The notes: generated by a model not told the origin, from the letters alone. 64,000 nucleotides of DNA from Micromonospora musae (GCF_003626635.1 NZ_RAZT01000017.1:1-64000), one strand, 5' to 3'. Positions 1 through 8,176 are shown, numbered from the stretch's first letter. Made by a program: numbers and translations.

Positions 1-20
1 GTCACCGCTATGGTGGCCAC

Positions 21-75
21 GAGGTCTCCGGTATTCAGGTTCTTCTTCGTCGATGAACCCTCTACCGGAGACCTC
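21..75. repeat. Nested inverted repeat at window start
   Basis: A perfect 13-bp inverted repeat (GAGGTCTCCGGTA at 21-33, its complement at 63-75) encloses a second 5-bp stem (GGTTC 38-42 / GAACC 55-59). No gene is visible in 1-122. It could be a terminator for a gene to the left, or the end of a mobile element cut by the window edge. There is no U-tract. What lies to the left cannot be judged. Confidence 0.55.
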
Positions 76-122
76 GCTATCTATCGATCACCGACACGCG
101 CCATCTGACTTCGAGACACGAC

Positions 123-407
123 CTAGGGGGCTTCGATGGCACTGATGAGGTACCGATGCACCTCGGCGCCGCGGATCGCCACGGTCTGCTCCTCAGCCGG
201 GCCGGAGCCGCGAAAGGCGAGCAGTTCCTCTGCGGATTCCCAGCGCTCATAGACGTTGATCCGCCCCGGTTCGACCATGTCCGGGCTGATCGCGAAGTCG
301 ATGCAGCCCTGCGCGGAGCGGGCCTGCCGCACGGTCTCCAGACAGGACGTCAGGTAGGCCTCCCGCCCTGCCGGATCGACGTAGAGGCTGCCGGCAACGA
401 TGAGCAC
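123..407 (-). CDS. Antibiotic biosynthesis monooxygenase (ABM) domain protein
   Basis: This 94-aa protein looks like a single dimeric alpha/beta ABM barrel of the YgiN/quinol-monooxygenase kind. It opens with the strand VLIVAGSLYVDP, continues with a helix ending in ARSAQGCIDFAIS, and has the typical INVYERWESAEELLAF segment. Proteins of this fold often oxidise small aromatic or quinol substrates, but the substrate here is unknown. I start it at the GTG at 407 because GGGAGG lies 6 nt upstream and the fold begins there. The longer reading frame upstream is Arg/Gly-rich, looks non-coding, and overlaps the divergent gene. Monocistronic. Confidence 0.75.
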   Translation of the reverse strand: MLIVAGSLYVDPAGREAYLTSCLETVRQARSAQGCIDFAISPDMVEPGRINVYERWESAEELLAFRGSGPAEEQTVAIRGAEVHRYLISAIEAP

Positions 408-570
408 TCTGGACCTCCCGGTCACGGGTCCCGACGACCCGCCGATTCTGCCCGATCCGATGATTCCACCGCGCCCGCCGCCACGCGCCGGTCGAATCCG
501 CCACCCGGGCGGCGGCGTCCTCGGACGGGTGACAGAGCGGTTGTCGTCGTCCACGATCGCCCGCACTTCT

Positions 571-582
571 TATCGTACGAAC
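571..582 (+). promoter_or_regulatory. Leaderless-type -10 element before the beta-lactamase-like gene
   Basis: TATCGT at 571-576 lies 6 nt before the GTG at 583. No Shine-Dalgarno sequence precedes that GTG. This is the arrangement of actinobacterial leaderless transcripts and is the main reason for choosing that start. No clear -35 box is seen. Confidence 0.5.
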
Positions 583-1872
583 GTGAATAAAACCGACAAG
601 AAGGCTTCATCTTCCCGCCGGCCGCCGTGGCGGGTACGCCTCACGAAGCTTGCCGCCACCGGCGTCGCCCTCGCGCTACTGCCGTCCGGGGTGGCCTCGG
701 CCGACGGCGGCGGACCCGGCGCGGGGCCTTCCCCCGAGCAGCGCCCACCGGCCAGCGCCCTCGCCTGGCTGGCCTTCCCCGGCGGGGTCTTCTCCGTCGA
801 CAGCGAGACCCGCACCGTCCGCTACCGGGCCTGCGACGCCGACACCGGCCGGGTGCCCGACCCGGAGATGCGGGTGCACGGCCGGGTGGCCAGCGGCGAG
901 GTCACCGTCGACGGGACCACCTACGCCTACGACGTGCCGCTGGTCGGCCGCACCCGGGGCATCGTCGAGGTGACCCGACCGGGGGCCGAGCCGGACGGGC
1001 TGGTCGGCGAGGTGGTCACCGAGCCGCAGCCGCCCACCGATCCGGCCACCGGCCGCCGGCTGCTCCCCCTCACCGGGCAGCTCCAGCAGGTCGTGGACGC
1101 CTCCACCGCCAACCCGGCCGGGGTGGCCGTGCGGGACCTCTCCGGCCGGTACGGCGACCAGCAGATCGCGGTCAACGGCGCGTTCCGGCCGAAGGCCGCC
1201 AGCGTGATCAAACTCTGGATCCTGGTCGAGCTGCTGCGTCGGGTCGACTGCGGCCAGGTCTCCCTGGAAGACGGGGTGCTGGTCACCCCATCCCAGGTCG
1301 TCAACGGCACCGGCGAGCTGCAGCACGAGACCTTCCCGCAGGTGGTCACCCTGCACCGGCTCGCCGAATACATGATCAAATACAGCGACAACACGGCCGC
1401 GAACGTGCTGATCGACTACTTCGGCGGCTTCGCGCCGGTCAACGATCTGATCGACTCGATGAACCAGCGGGAGACGATCCTGGCCCGCAAGATGCTCGAC
1501 ACCGAGGCCGCCATGCGCGGCGAGGAGAACTACACCAGCCCGGACGACGTCGTCGCGCTCCTCGGCGCGGTCTGGGACGCGCAGATCCTCACCCCCGCGA
1601 CCCGCGACCTGATGATCGGCTTCATGGCCGAGCAGACCCTGAACACCAAGATCCCGGCCGCGCTGCCACCCGGGGTCCCCGTCGCGCACAAGACCGGCGA
1701 CCTGCCCGACGCCTCACACGACGTCGGCTACTACCTCATCCCCGGCTCGCAGGTCGCGGTCGCGTTCCTCACCTCCGGCCCGATGGCCGGCGGCGACGAG
1801 ACCGTACGGCGACTGGCCCGCACCGTCTACGACTACCTCGTCGAACCGCGACCCGGCACCACCGAGGAGTGA
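583..1872 (+). CDS. Secreted class A beta-lactamase-like serine hydrolase
   Basis: A 429-aa exported protein. A twin-Arg-free signal peptide (KLAATGVALALLPSGVASA) is followed by an N-terminal region of about 110 residues not found in standard class A enzymes, then the penicillin-recognising domain. The active-site motifs are visible: SVIK (SxxK), YSDN (SxN equivalent) and HKTG (KTG). The segment before NYTSPDD occupies the omega-loop position and carries several Glu residues, but the canonical ExxLN is not obvious. It may therefore be a beta-lactamase or a DD-peptidase-like hydrolase. It acts outside the membrane. The GTG start at 583 is inferred from a leaderless -10; an ATG at 400 would overlap the divergent gene. 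Confidence 0.8.
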   Translation: MNKTDKKASSSRRPPWRVRLTKLAATGVALALLPSGVASADGGGPGAGPSPEQRPPASALAWLAFPGGVFSVDSETRTVRYRACDADTGRVPDPEMRVHGRVASGEVTVDGTTYAYDVPLVGRTRGIVEVTRPGAEPDGLVGEVVTEPQPPTDPATGRRLLPLTGQLQQVVDASTANPAGVAVRDLSGRYGDQQIAVNGAFRPKAASVIKLWILVELLRRVDCGQVSLEDGVLVTPSQVVNGTGELQHETFPQVVTLHRLAEYMIKYSDNTAANVLIDYFGGFAPVNDLIDSMNQRETILARKMLDTEAAMRGEENYTSPDDVVALLGAVWDAQILTPATRDLMIGFMAEQTLNTKIPAALPPGVPVAHKTGDLPDASHDVGYYLIPGSQVAVAFLTSGPMAGGDETVRRLARTVYDYLVEPRPGTTEE

Positions 1873-1877
1873 ACCGT

Positions 1878-1917
1878 CCCGGCCCGGCGGCCACCCCCTC
1901 GGGTACGCCGGGCCGGG
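1878..1917. terminator. GC-rich bidirectional hairpin
   Basis: A perfect 12-bp stem (CCCGGCCCGGCG at 1878-1889, complement at 1906-1917) with a 16-nt loop lies between the convergent beta-lactamase-like gene and the toxin gene. Its stem is identical to that of the hairpin at 2833-2871. No U-tract, as is usual in actinobacteria. Confidence 0.65.
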
Positions 1918-1958
1918 CCGCGAGCACGTCGAGGCGCGGCGTGCGGTCGTGGAGGGTG

Positions 1959-2312
1959 CTAGTCGGTGGCCTTGGGGTGGCCCGTGCCCGCGTGCTTGAT
2001 CCAGCAGGTGCGGGTGTCGTGGTCGACCAGGTACCAGATGCGGCCGCCCGCGGTGACCTCGTACTGCCACTGCGGCAACGTCTTCCCGTTGTGCGAGGCG
2101 GCCGCGAGGGAGCCTCTGAGCGGGTGCTGGCGGCCGGTCGGCGGGGACGGGCAGGGGCTGGACTCGATGGCGTCGAACGCGGTGCGGGTGTTGGCCGCGG
2201 CCTGCCGGCACAGCTCGTCCCAGCCCTTGGCCGCGTCGTTGGTGGCGAAGCGGAGGGTGTAGCCGCCGGGGCGCGGTGGCGGCGCGGCCCGGTCGCCGCG
2301 CTTGGCGCTCAC
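1959..2312 (-). CDS. ParE/RelE-like toxin of a type II TA pair
   Basis: A small basic protein of 117 aa. A variable Pro-rich N-terminus leads into GGYTLRFATNDAAKGWDELC, a helix pair (TRTAFDAIES) and a C-terminal strand block (WQYEVTAGGRIWYLVDHD). This is the layout of ParE/RelE-fold proteins predicted to block gyrase or cleave mRNA; which of the two cannot be said. The GTG start at 2312 overlaps the antitoxin stop (GTGA), so translation is coupled and the antitoxin is made first, as is usual for such pairs. It ends 41 nt before a terminator shared with the convergent gene. The TA assignment rests on fold impression and gene order, not on a search. Confidence 0.65.
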   Translation of the reverse strand: MSAKRGDRAAPPPRPGGYTLRFATNDAAKGWDELCRQAAANTRTAFDAIESSPCPSPPTGRQHPLRGSLAAASHNGKTLPQWQYEVTAGGRIWYLVDHDTRTCWIKHAGTGHPKATD

Positions 2313-2776
2313 TCGCCGGTCGGGCGCGCCACCAGCCCGAAGTCGCCGGAGCTCGGCGCGGCCAGCACCCGGTGCAGGTCGGGATCCGCGTGGATCTCGG
2401 CGGTGTGCCGCCACTCGGTGAGCAGCTGCGACACCGCCGCGGTGTTGCCCAACGCCGCGGCCGCCTCTGCCGTGGCGATGAACTCATCCGCCATCTGTTC
2501 GACGTCCCCGGGCGGCAGGAACCGCACCCAGGGCAGCACGGTGGGCAGTGCCTCACGCACCAGCCCCGGGTCTCGGCGCACCACGCTGGCCAGCAGCCGG
2601 GCAGTCAGGTCCACCACCTCGCCCTCGGCGTCGGCCCGGTCGGCGGACATCAGCACCAGGTCAGCGGCGTCACGGCGACGCAGCCGCACCGCGCGGGTGC
2701 GGGACAGCCGCTCTGCCGTCTCGGCCGGCTGGCGCAGCAGCTCCGAGAACGGCACGGACTCCACCGGCATCGACAT
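2309..2776 (-). CDS. Phd/YefM-like antitoxin with long C-terminal extension
   Basis: A 155-aa protein. The first 50 residues look like a Phd-type DNA-binding domain: VPFSELLRQPAETAERL, then a basic strand RAVRLRRRDAADLVLMSADR. The remaining 100 residues are helical (FIATAEAAAALGNTAAVSQLLTEW), much longer than the usual 80-90-aa antitoxin, and end in a region likely to contact the toxin. The ATG at 2776 is 7 nt after a TAGTGT -10 box that overlaps a perfect palindrome, consistent with a leaderless, self-repressed operon. The downstream toxin gene overlaps it by 4 nt. Confidence 0.7.
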   Translation of the reverse strand: MSMPVESVPFSELLRQPAETAERLSRTRAVRLRRRDAADLVLMSADRADAEGEVVDLTARLLASVVRRDPGLVREALPTVLPWVRFLPPGDVEQMADEFIATAEAAAALGNTAAVSQLLTEWRHTAEIHADPDLHRVLAAPSSGDFGLVARPTGE

Positions 2777-2783
2777 GACATCA

Positions 2784-2801
2784 ACACTACTTCAGAAGTA
2801 G
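2784..2801 (-). promoter_or_regulatory. TA operon promoter/operator
   Basis: A perfect 15-bp palindrome CTACTTCAGAAGTAG occupies 2787-2801. The minus-strand -10 hexamer TAGTGT (2784-2789) overlaps its proximal edge, and the antitoxin ATG follows after 7 nt. Binding there would block RNA polymerase directly, which fits conditional autoregulation by a Phd-type antitoxin. Confidence 0.65.
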
Positions 2802-2832
2802 GCGGGATGGCTAGGAACGGCAAGGGCCTCCA

Positions 2833-2871
2833 CCCGGCCCGGCGGACACCCCTCGGGTGCGCCGGGCCGGG
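2833..2871. terminator. GC-rich hairpin after the tipA-like gene
   Basis: A 12-bp perfect stem (2833-2844 / 2860-2871), 12 nt beyond the stop of the TipA-like gene on the minus strand. Stem and part of the loop (CCCTCGGGT) repeat those of the hairpin at 1878-1917. Confidence 0.65.
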
Positions 2872-2883
2872 CCGCCCCCGGCG

Positions 2884-3642
2884 TCAGGCGCGGCTGACCG
2901 CGTTGGCGTGGATCGCCTCGCTCAGGTACGCGGTCAACCCGGGCGCGATCTTCTCGTAGTGCGCGGTGAACCGCTCGTCGGCCAGGTACAGGTCGGCCAG
3001 ACCGGTGTGGATCTCGTACGAGCACTCGTAGAACCAGCGACCGATGATCTGCCGGTGCTCCTCGGCCAGCTCCATCGCCTCGGCGCCGTCGGCCGGGGTG
3101 CCGGAGGACATCGCCGCCACGATCCGCCGCGCCCACTCCTCGTTCTCCCGCTTGAACCGCAGCCAGTCGTCCTTGCCGTACCGGGACACCCGCCGGTTCG
3201 ACTCCGCGTACGCCGCACCGCCGCCCCACCGCTGCTCCGCCTCCTCGGCGTGCGCCTCCGGGTCGAAGTCCCCGAAGACCTCGAACCGCTCCTCCGGGGT
3301 CAGCCGGATGTTCACCTTCCTCGCCTCCAACGCGAACTCGATCGCCGTGACCATCTCCTGCAACCGCTTGATCCGCACCGAGAGCAGCTCGTGCTGCCGG
3401 CGCAGGTGCGCGGCCGGGTCGGCCGTCGGGTCGTCGAGGAGCCCGGCGATCTGATCCAACGGGAACCCCAGCTCCCGGTAGTAGCGGATGAGTTGCAGCC
3501 GCTCCAGGTCGGCGTCGTCGTAGCGGCGGTAGCCGGTCGAGCTGCGCCCGCCCGGCGAGAGCAACCCGATCTCGTCGTAGTGGTGCAGCGTCCGCACCGT
3601 CACGCCGGCGAGCTTCGCCACCTGACCCACCGTGTACGCCAT
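2884..3642 (-). CDS. tipA: TipA-type MerR family regulator
   Basis: A 252-aa regulator. Residues 1-70 are a MerR winged helix-turn-helix (YTVGQVAKLAGVTVRTLHHY, GYRRYDDADLERLQLI). A coiled-coil linker spans about 75-115. The C-terminal half is a TipAS-like all-helical pocket domain (EWARRIVAAMSSG, AEEHRQIIGRWFYE, GLADLYLADERFTAHYE). In Streptomyces TipAL this pocket binds thiopeptides and related multidrug ligands and activates the regulator's own promoter. The ATG at 3642 has GGGAGGGG just upstream; longer frames run into the neighbouring gene. No thiopeptide cluster is present here, so a general xenobiotic sensor role is inferred. Its promoter is MerR-like (see 3665-3695). Confidence 0.88.
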   Translation of the reverse strand: MAYTVGQVAKLAGVTVRTLHHYDEIGLLSPGGRSSTGYRRYDDADLERLQLIRYYRELGFPLDQIAGLLDDPTADPAAHLRRQHELLSVRIKRLQEMVTAIEFALEARKVNIRLTPEERFEVFGDFDPEAHAEEAEQRWGGGAAYAESNRRVSRYGKDDWLRFKRENEEWARRIVAAMSSGTPADGAEAMELAEEHRQIIGRWFYECSYEIHTGLADLYLADERFTAHYEKIAPGLTAYLSEAIHANAVSRA

Positions 3643-3664
3643 GGTCCCCTCCCTTCCGGAGACC

Positions 3665-3695
3665 AGGCTTCCACCTGCCGTTACGTGAGGGTCAA
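3665..3695 (-). promoter_or_regulatory. MerR-type promoter of the tipA-like gene (19-bp spacer)
   Basis: On the minus strand TTGACC (3690-3695) and AAGCCT (3665-3670) are separated by exactly 19 bp, the overlong spacer typical of MerR-activated promoters. The spacer holds an imperfect inverted repeat CCTCACGT-A-ACGGCAGG. This resembles the autoregulated tipA promoter layout. Confidence 0.6.
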
Positions 3696-4132
3696 GGAGC
3701 AGCGAAGCCGGTACGGCGGACGATCGCCTCGACGATGCCGGAGCCGACCGACCTCGGATCGCAGACCACGAGTTCCTCGGGTGGGTACACGGCGGCGCCG
3801 GATTCGGGGTGCACGACGAGAACGCCGCCCACCGGCAGGAAGCCGACGATCTGGGCGAACGGGTGCGTCGGCTGCTCGGTCGGGTCGACGACCGAGGCAT
3901 CTGGGCGGACGATCATGCCTTCCTCGAGCCAGGGCGGCCGATCGACGAGGACGTCCACCTCCATCGGGCCGGGCCCGTACTCGGCGGCCGCCGCTTCCCG
4001 AGCCAGGCGTCCGAGGTCGGCCGAGCGTCGGGTGACACCGGCGTCGACCGGACCGTGCGGCCCGGCGACGACCAGCCGCATGGAACGGTCGGCATTGAAG
4101 TGGACGTGCACCGTCACGCTGCTGGACACCAT
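3692..4132 (-). CDS. Protein of unknown function
   Basis: I do not recognise this 146-aa protein. It opens with a hydrophilic beta-rich stretch (SVTVHVHFNADRSMRLVVAG) and a helix (DLGRLAREAAAAEYG). A second beta-rich half has FAQIVGFLPVGGVLVVHPESG and ends in the helix IVEAIVRRTGF. There is no signal peptide or membrane segment, so it is probably cytoplasmic. I chose the ATG at 4132, which has GAGG 8 nt upstream; a GTG at 4141 is the alternative. Its stop overlaps the -35 box of the tipA-like promoter downstream, so the two are probably separate transcription units. Confidence 0.6.
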   Translation of the reverse strand: MVSSSVTVHVHFNADRSMRLVVAGPHGPVDAGVTRRSADLGRLAREAAAAEYGPGPMEVDVLVDRPPWLEEGMIVRPDASVVDPTEQPTHPFAQIVGFLPVGGVLVVHPESGAAVYPPEELVVCDPRSVGSGIVEAIVRRTGFAAP

Positions 4133-4188
4133 TAGCGACACCTCATACCCGGGATAGCTGCTACCGCCGACGGCTGGGTCATCGACGG

Positions 4189-6507
4189 TCAGGCGATTTT
4201 CCGAATCCTGGCCGGATTCAGCTGCATCAGTCCACCCGGGCGGCCGTACCGGTAACCCTGCCCGTGTACGCAGCCGATCGCGGCGACCGCAGCGTGCTGC
4301 CGCTCGGTCTCGACCCCCTCCGCCACCACCGACAGGTCGAACGCACCGGCGAGGCGGGTCACCATCTCCACCGTGGCGTACGCGCGGTCGTCGTCGAGGT
4401 CGAGCCGGGCCACGAACGAACGGTCGATCTTCAGCTCGGTGGCCGGAATGCGGTGCAGGTAGCTCAGCGACGAGTAGCCGGTGCCGAAGTCGTCGATGGA
4501 GATCCGGATGCCCAGCTCACGTAGCTGCCGCAGCCGCTCCAGCACCGCCTCGCTGCCGTCGATCAGCGCCGACTCGGTCAACTCCAGCGTGAGCATGCGA
4601 GGTGCCAGCCCGGCCGCCGCGGTGGCCGCGGTGACCGTGGCGATCAGATCCGGCCGGCGCAGGTGAGCGGCGGCGATGTTCACCGCGACGGTGGCCTCGG
4701 CCGGCCGGTCCCGCCAGGCCGCCGCCGCCCGGCACGCCTCGTGGATCACCCACCGGTCGATCTGCACGATCAGCCCGGTCTCCTCGGCCAACGGCAGGAA
4801 CCGCGCCGGGCTGAGCAGCCCGAGCCGGGGATGCCGCCAGCGGACCAGCGCCTCCGCGCTGCGCACCGCCCCGGTGGCCAGGTCGACGATCGGCTGGAAC
4901 TCCAGGTGCAGCTGGCCCTCGTCGACCGCGCGGCGCAGGTCGGCGATCAGCTCGGCCCGGGACACCGCCGCCTCCCGCAGCTGCGGGGTGCAGACCCGAT
5001 ACGCCGACTTCCCCGCCTCCTTGGCCGCGTACATGGCGATGTCGGCGTCGCGGAGCAGGTCGGTGTGCGAGGCGTGCTGCGGGCCGTACTGGGCGATGCC
5101 GATGCTCGCCGACGGATGCACCCCCGCGTGCTCCTCCCCGTCGGAGGGTCGCAGCGCGTCGAGCAGCCGCTCGGCCAACCGCTCCGGTGCCACCGGGGGC
5201 GAACCGTCGACCAGCACGGCGAACTCGTCGCCGCCGAGCCGGGCGATGACGCCGTCACCGGCCACGGCGTCGCGCATCCGCGCCGCCAGGCTGGTCAGCA
5301 GGCTGTCCCCGGCGGCGTGCCCGAACCGGTCGTTGACCTGCTTGAACCCGTCCAGGTCGAGCATCAGCACCGCCACCGGCCCCTCGGCGCGCAGCGCCTG
5401 CCGCAGCCGTCGGGTGAACATCAGCCGGTTCGGCAGCCCGGTGAGCTGATCGGTGTACGCGAGCCGGCGCAGCCGGGCCACCAGCCGCAGGTTCTGGGTG
5501 GCGGCCAGCCCCTGGCGTACCGCGAGTGCGGCGAGCAGCGCCATCATGCACACGAAGAGCAGGTGCGGGGTCTGGCCGGTCGGCTGCCGGACCAGCACCA
5601 CGGCGACGATCGCCCCGCCCACCGGCAGGTACGGCAGGGCCACCTGCCACCACGGGGGCAGCGGAGCGTCGGTTGTGTCGTCCGGGTCGGGGCGGGCCGG
5701 CGGGGGCGGATACCGGGTGGCGACGACGATCAGCAGATAGCTCACCGGCCAGCAGGCGTCGACGAGGTGACCGGCGACGTAGTCACCCCGGGCGACGAGC
5801 GCGACGTACGCGGTGTCGGCCACCACCCGGGCCGCCAGGCTGGCGGCGATGAGGGTCATCGGTCGCCAGACCGGGCGCGTCATGCCGATCACCGCCACCA
5901 GGACGGTCAGCTGCACCAGGTCCAGCACCGGGTAGAGCAGTCCGAGGGTGCGGACCGGGTCGGCCAGGTCCGCCGGGGCGAGATCGCGGAAGAGCAGCAC
6001 CCAGCCGACGGGCACCAGCGCGAGCCCGACGATCACCCCGTCCAGCACGATGCGGGCCCGGCCGACCCGGCTGCGGGGCGCGGTGAGCGCGCTGAGCAGC
6101 GCGGCCGTGCCAGTGACGATCCCGGCGGTGAAGGCCGCCGCGACGAGCGGGAGGTACGGCAGTTCGTCGCCGGTGAGCCGCCGCAACGCCCAGCACGCCT
6201 GGCCGAGCACGGCGAGCCCCATGGTGGCGGCGAGCAACGTCCAGAATCGACGCAGCCTGGCCGGGTGTCGGCGGGCCGCGCCCGCGCAGGCCACCGCGGC
6301 CCAGCCGGAGACCAGCAGCGAGCCGAGGCCACCGACCTGGGCCGCGCCCGGCAGCGCGGCCGCCAACCAGATCGTCAGCAGGAGCACGCCGCCGACCGCG
6401 ACCAGCAGCCCGCCGTGACGTCGGCGGCGCGGACTGGGGTGGGCAGCCGTGGCCGGCTTCAGGTCCTGCGGCGGCACGCTCGCTCCGGCTCCCTCCCGTG
6501 CGGGCAC
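4189..6507 (-). CDS. Membrane-bound GGDEF-EAL cyclic-di-GMP enzyme
   Basis: A 772-aa bifunctional protein that makes or degrades the second messenger c-di-GMP. About 330 N-terminal residues form eight to ten hydrophobic segments, a membrane sensory module. A GGDEF domain follows (YTDQLTGLPNR, DLDGFKQVND, intact GGDEF near residue 425), then an EAL domain (SAEALVRWRHP, LELTESALID, ISIDDFGTGYSSLSYL, LKIDRSFV). Since both catalytic signatures are intact, either activity is possible; sensing through the membrane part probably decides. The GTG at 6507 has only a weak ribosome site, so the N-terminus is uncertain. It is monocistronic and ends 56 nt from the neighbouring minus-strand gene's start. 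Confidence 0.92.
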   Translation of the reverse strand: MPAREGAGASVPPQDLKPATAAHPSPRRRRHGGLLVAVGGVLLLTIWLAAALPGAAQVGGLGSLLVSGWAAVACAGAARRHPARLRRFWTLLAATMGLAVLGQACWALRRLTGDELPYLPLVAAAFTAGIVTGTAALLSALTAPRSRVGRARIVLDGVIVGLALVPVGWVLLFRDLAPADLADPVRTLGLLYPVLDLVQLTVLVAVIGMTRPVWRPMTLIAASLAARVVADTAYVALVARGDYVAGHLVDACWPVSYLLIVVATRYPPPPARPDPDDTTDAPLPPWWQVALPYLPVGGAIVAVVLVRQPTGQTPHLLFVCMMALLAALAVRQGLAATQNLRLVARLRRLAYTDQLTGLPNRLMFTRRLRQALRAEGPVAVLMLDLDGFKQVNDRFGHAAGDSLLTSLAARMRDAVAGDGVIARLGGDEFAVLVDGSPPVAPERLAERLLDALRPSDGEEHAGVHPSASIGIAQYGPQHASHTDLLRDADIAMYAAKEAGKSAYRVCTPQLREAAVSRAELIADLRRAVDEGQLHLEFQPIVDLATGAVRSAEALVRWRHPRLGLLSPARFLPLAEETGLIVQIDRWVIHEACRAAAAWRDRPAEATVAVNIAAAHLRRPDLIATVTAATAAAGLAPRMLTLELTESALIDGSEAVLERLRQLRELGIRISIDDFGTGYSSLSYLHRIPATELKIDRSFVARLDLDDDRAYATVEMVTRLAGAFDLSVVAEGVETERQHAAVAAIGCVHGQGYRYGRPGGLMQLNPARIRKIA

Positions 6508-6655
6508 CTACTTCGGCGCGGACCGCCCCGGCAAACGCGAAAAGCCTAGTCAGCGTTCGGCTGCCCCCGCCAGCGGCCGAGTGGTGGGTTCCCGACACAC
6601 GCAGCGTCACCTTTACGCCACGTCGCCGCGCGCGCCTACCCGGGGGCCACCCGGG

Positions 6656-8176
6656 TCAGGCCCACTCCTCGCCGGGGTCGCCGTCGACGGCCGGCAGCTC
6701 AGCGGGGCCGGGCGCCGCACCCGGCGGGCCGCCGTGCGTCCACGGCGTCTCCTCCGGGGCGGGGAACGCACCCGACGGCAGGTACGCGTCGGACAACGTG
6801 GTGTAGCAGAGCCGCTCCCCCACCTCCGGCACGCTGCCCGGCGGGGCGGTCAGCCCGCGCCCCATCCCACCGGAGAGCTCCAGCACCACCTCGGTCTTAC
6901 CGTCCGCGCCCGGAGTCACGAAGACCACCCGGGCCTTCTGCCCAGGACGGGCCGGGGAGTACAGCGTGGCCCCGACCGGCAGCAGCACCGGCTCGGTGGT
7001 GACCAGCTGGATCCGGGGCCGGAGCACCGGTCGTTTCCCGCTGTCGTCGACCCGCTTCCGGTCGGCCAGCGTCACGTCACCGACGAACGCCTCACCGGTC
7101 AGCCGGTGCTCGGCCATCACCAGCGGATCGTCGTAGGCGCGCTGCACGGCGTACGAGGTGAGGGCCCGCTCCAGCCGGTGCAGGCGGACCGCCGCGGCCA
7201 CCGCGCCGTCCCGCCGAGGCTGCGGGCCGCCGCCGGAGTCGATGTGCTCGGCGTGCGCGGTGAACGCGTCCCGGTCGCCGGCCCAGCGACCCTCGACCCG
7301 GGCACCGGGCGGCAACCCGCGCAGCAGACCCACGCCGCGCCACATCAGCTCCCAGGTGGGCGCGAGCTGGTCGCGCAGCAGCCCTTCGAGCTGCGCGTAC
7401 GCCTCGGCGCGCGCCGACGGGTCGTCCTCCGTCGCCGCGTACGCCTCGACGGCCGGGGTGAGCCGGTGGTTGTCGAAGTCCGGATCGGTGGCCGGACCGG
7501 CCGGCGGATGCCTCGACGGATCCTCGGCGTGGGCGGCGGCCTCGGCGCCGGTGAGCCCGGCCGGCGGGTCGATCCAGCCGAGCAGGGCCGGCAGGTGCAG
7601 GTCCTCGACCACGCTCTGCCCGGTGGCCCAGTGCAGGGTCAGCGCGTCGGTCATCGCGAGCAGCGCCGACGAGCCCGGGTGTTCGGCCCGCTCGGCGAAG
7701 AACGTCAGCCAGCGCCCGAGCAGCGGCACGGACGGGTGCACCGGATACTCCCCGTCCGGACGGCGGAACCGCGCCGACCGGCCGAGCAGCCGCAGGAAGG
7801 TGATCCCGGCCGGGTTCGGCACCAGCAGCTGCGGCGCGTCGACGTACCGGTGGCGGACGTCGCGCCCCCGGTCGACCGCCACCGCCTCGCTCACCTCCCG
7901 GTGCTCGTCCAGGTACGGCAGCAGCACCGAGGCCAGCTCGGCGACGAACGCGAAGCGTTGGCTCCGGTTGCGGGGCTGCGGCACGACCAGCAGCCTCGCG
8001 TCGTCCGGCGTCGACCCGACCAGGGCGGCGAGCGGGGCGTTCGCCTCACCGGCCAACGCGAGCGGCACCAGCACCAGTGGACGTTCGTGCAGGTGGAGGT
8101 GGCGTACGGTGGCCACCGGCTGGGCCACCCCGGCCGCGACGGCCTGCGCCTTCGCGAGCGCGCGCAGCGTACTCAT
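6656..8176 (-). CDS. Unrecognised protein coupled to an Fe-S nuclease gene
   Basis: A 506-aa protein that I cannot assign. It has no signal peptide, membrane segment or P-loop. The N-terminal half includes HLHLHERPLVLVPLALAGEA and a stretch that suggests substrate scanning of numbers or lengths rather than catalysis. The middle is Glu/Ala-rich and helical. The last 130 residues are beta-rich, with VLLPVGATLYSPARPGQKAR and VVLELSGGMGRG, and could be an OB- or SH3-like module. The ATG at 8176 overlaps the upstream nuclease stop (ATGA), so the two proteins are co-translated and probably work together. A DNA-processing or defence role is inference from the partner only. Confidence 0.7.
   Translation of the reverse strand: MSTLRALAKAQAVAAGVAQPVATVRHLHLHERPLVLVPLALAGEANAPLAALVGSTPDDARLLVVPQPRNRSQRFAFVAELASVLLPYLDEHREVSEAVAVDRGRDVRHRYVDAPQLLVPNPAGITFLRLLGRSARFRRPDGEYPVHPSVPLLGRWLTFFAERAEHPGSSALLAMTDALTLHWATGQSVVEDLHLPALLGWIDPPAGLTGAEAAAHAEDPSRHPPAGPATDPDFDNHRLTPAVEAYAATEDDPSARAEAYAQLEGLLRDQLAPTWELMWRGVGLLRGLPPGARVEGRWAGDRDAFTAHAEHIDSGGGPQPRRDGAVAAAVRLHRLERALTSYAVQRAYDDPLVMAEHRLTGEAFVGDVTLADRKRVDDSGKRPVLRPRIQLVTTEPVLLPVGATLYSPARPGQKARVVFVTPGADGKTEVVLELSGGMGRGLTAPPGSVPEVGERLCYTTLSDAYLPSGAFPAPEETPWTHGGPPGAAPGPAELPAVDGDPGEEWA

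Noticed and set aside
627..2801. A 724-residue plus-strand open frame rich in Arg/Gly/Pro
   Set aside because: It is the shifted-frame shadow of the beta-lactamase-like gene and the antisense of the TA pair; composition is that of non-coding high-GC frames and it has no recognisable domain.
2884..3695. A thiopeptide biosynthesis cluster linked to the TipA-like regulator
   Set aside because: No precursor peptide, cyclodehydratase or lantibiotic dehydratase gene is present nearby.
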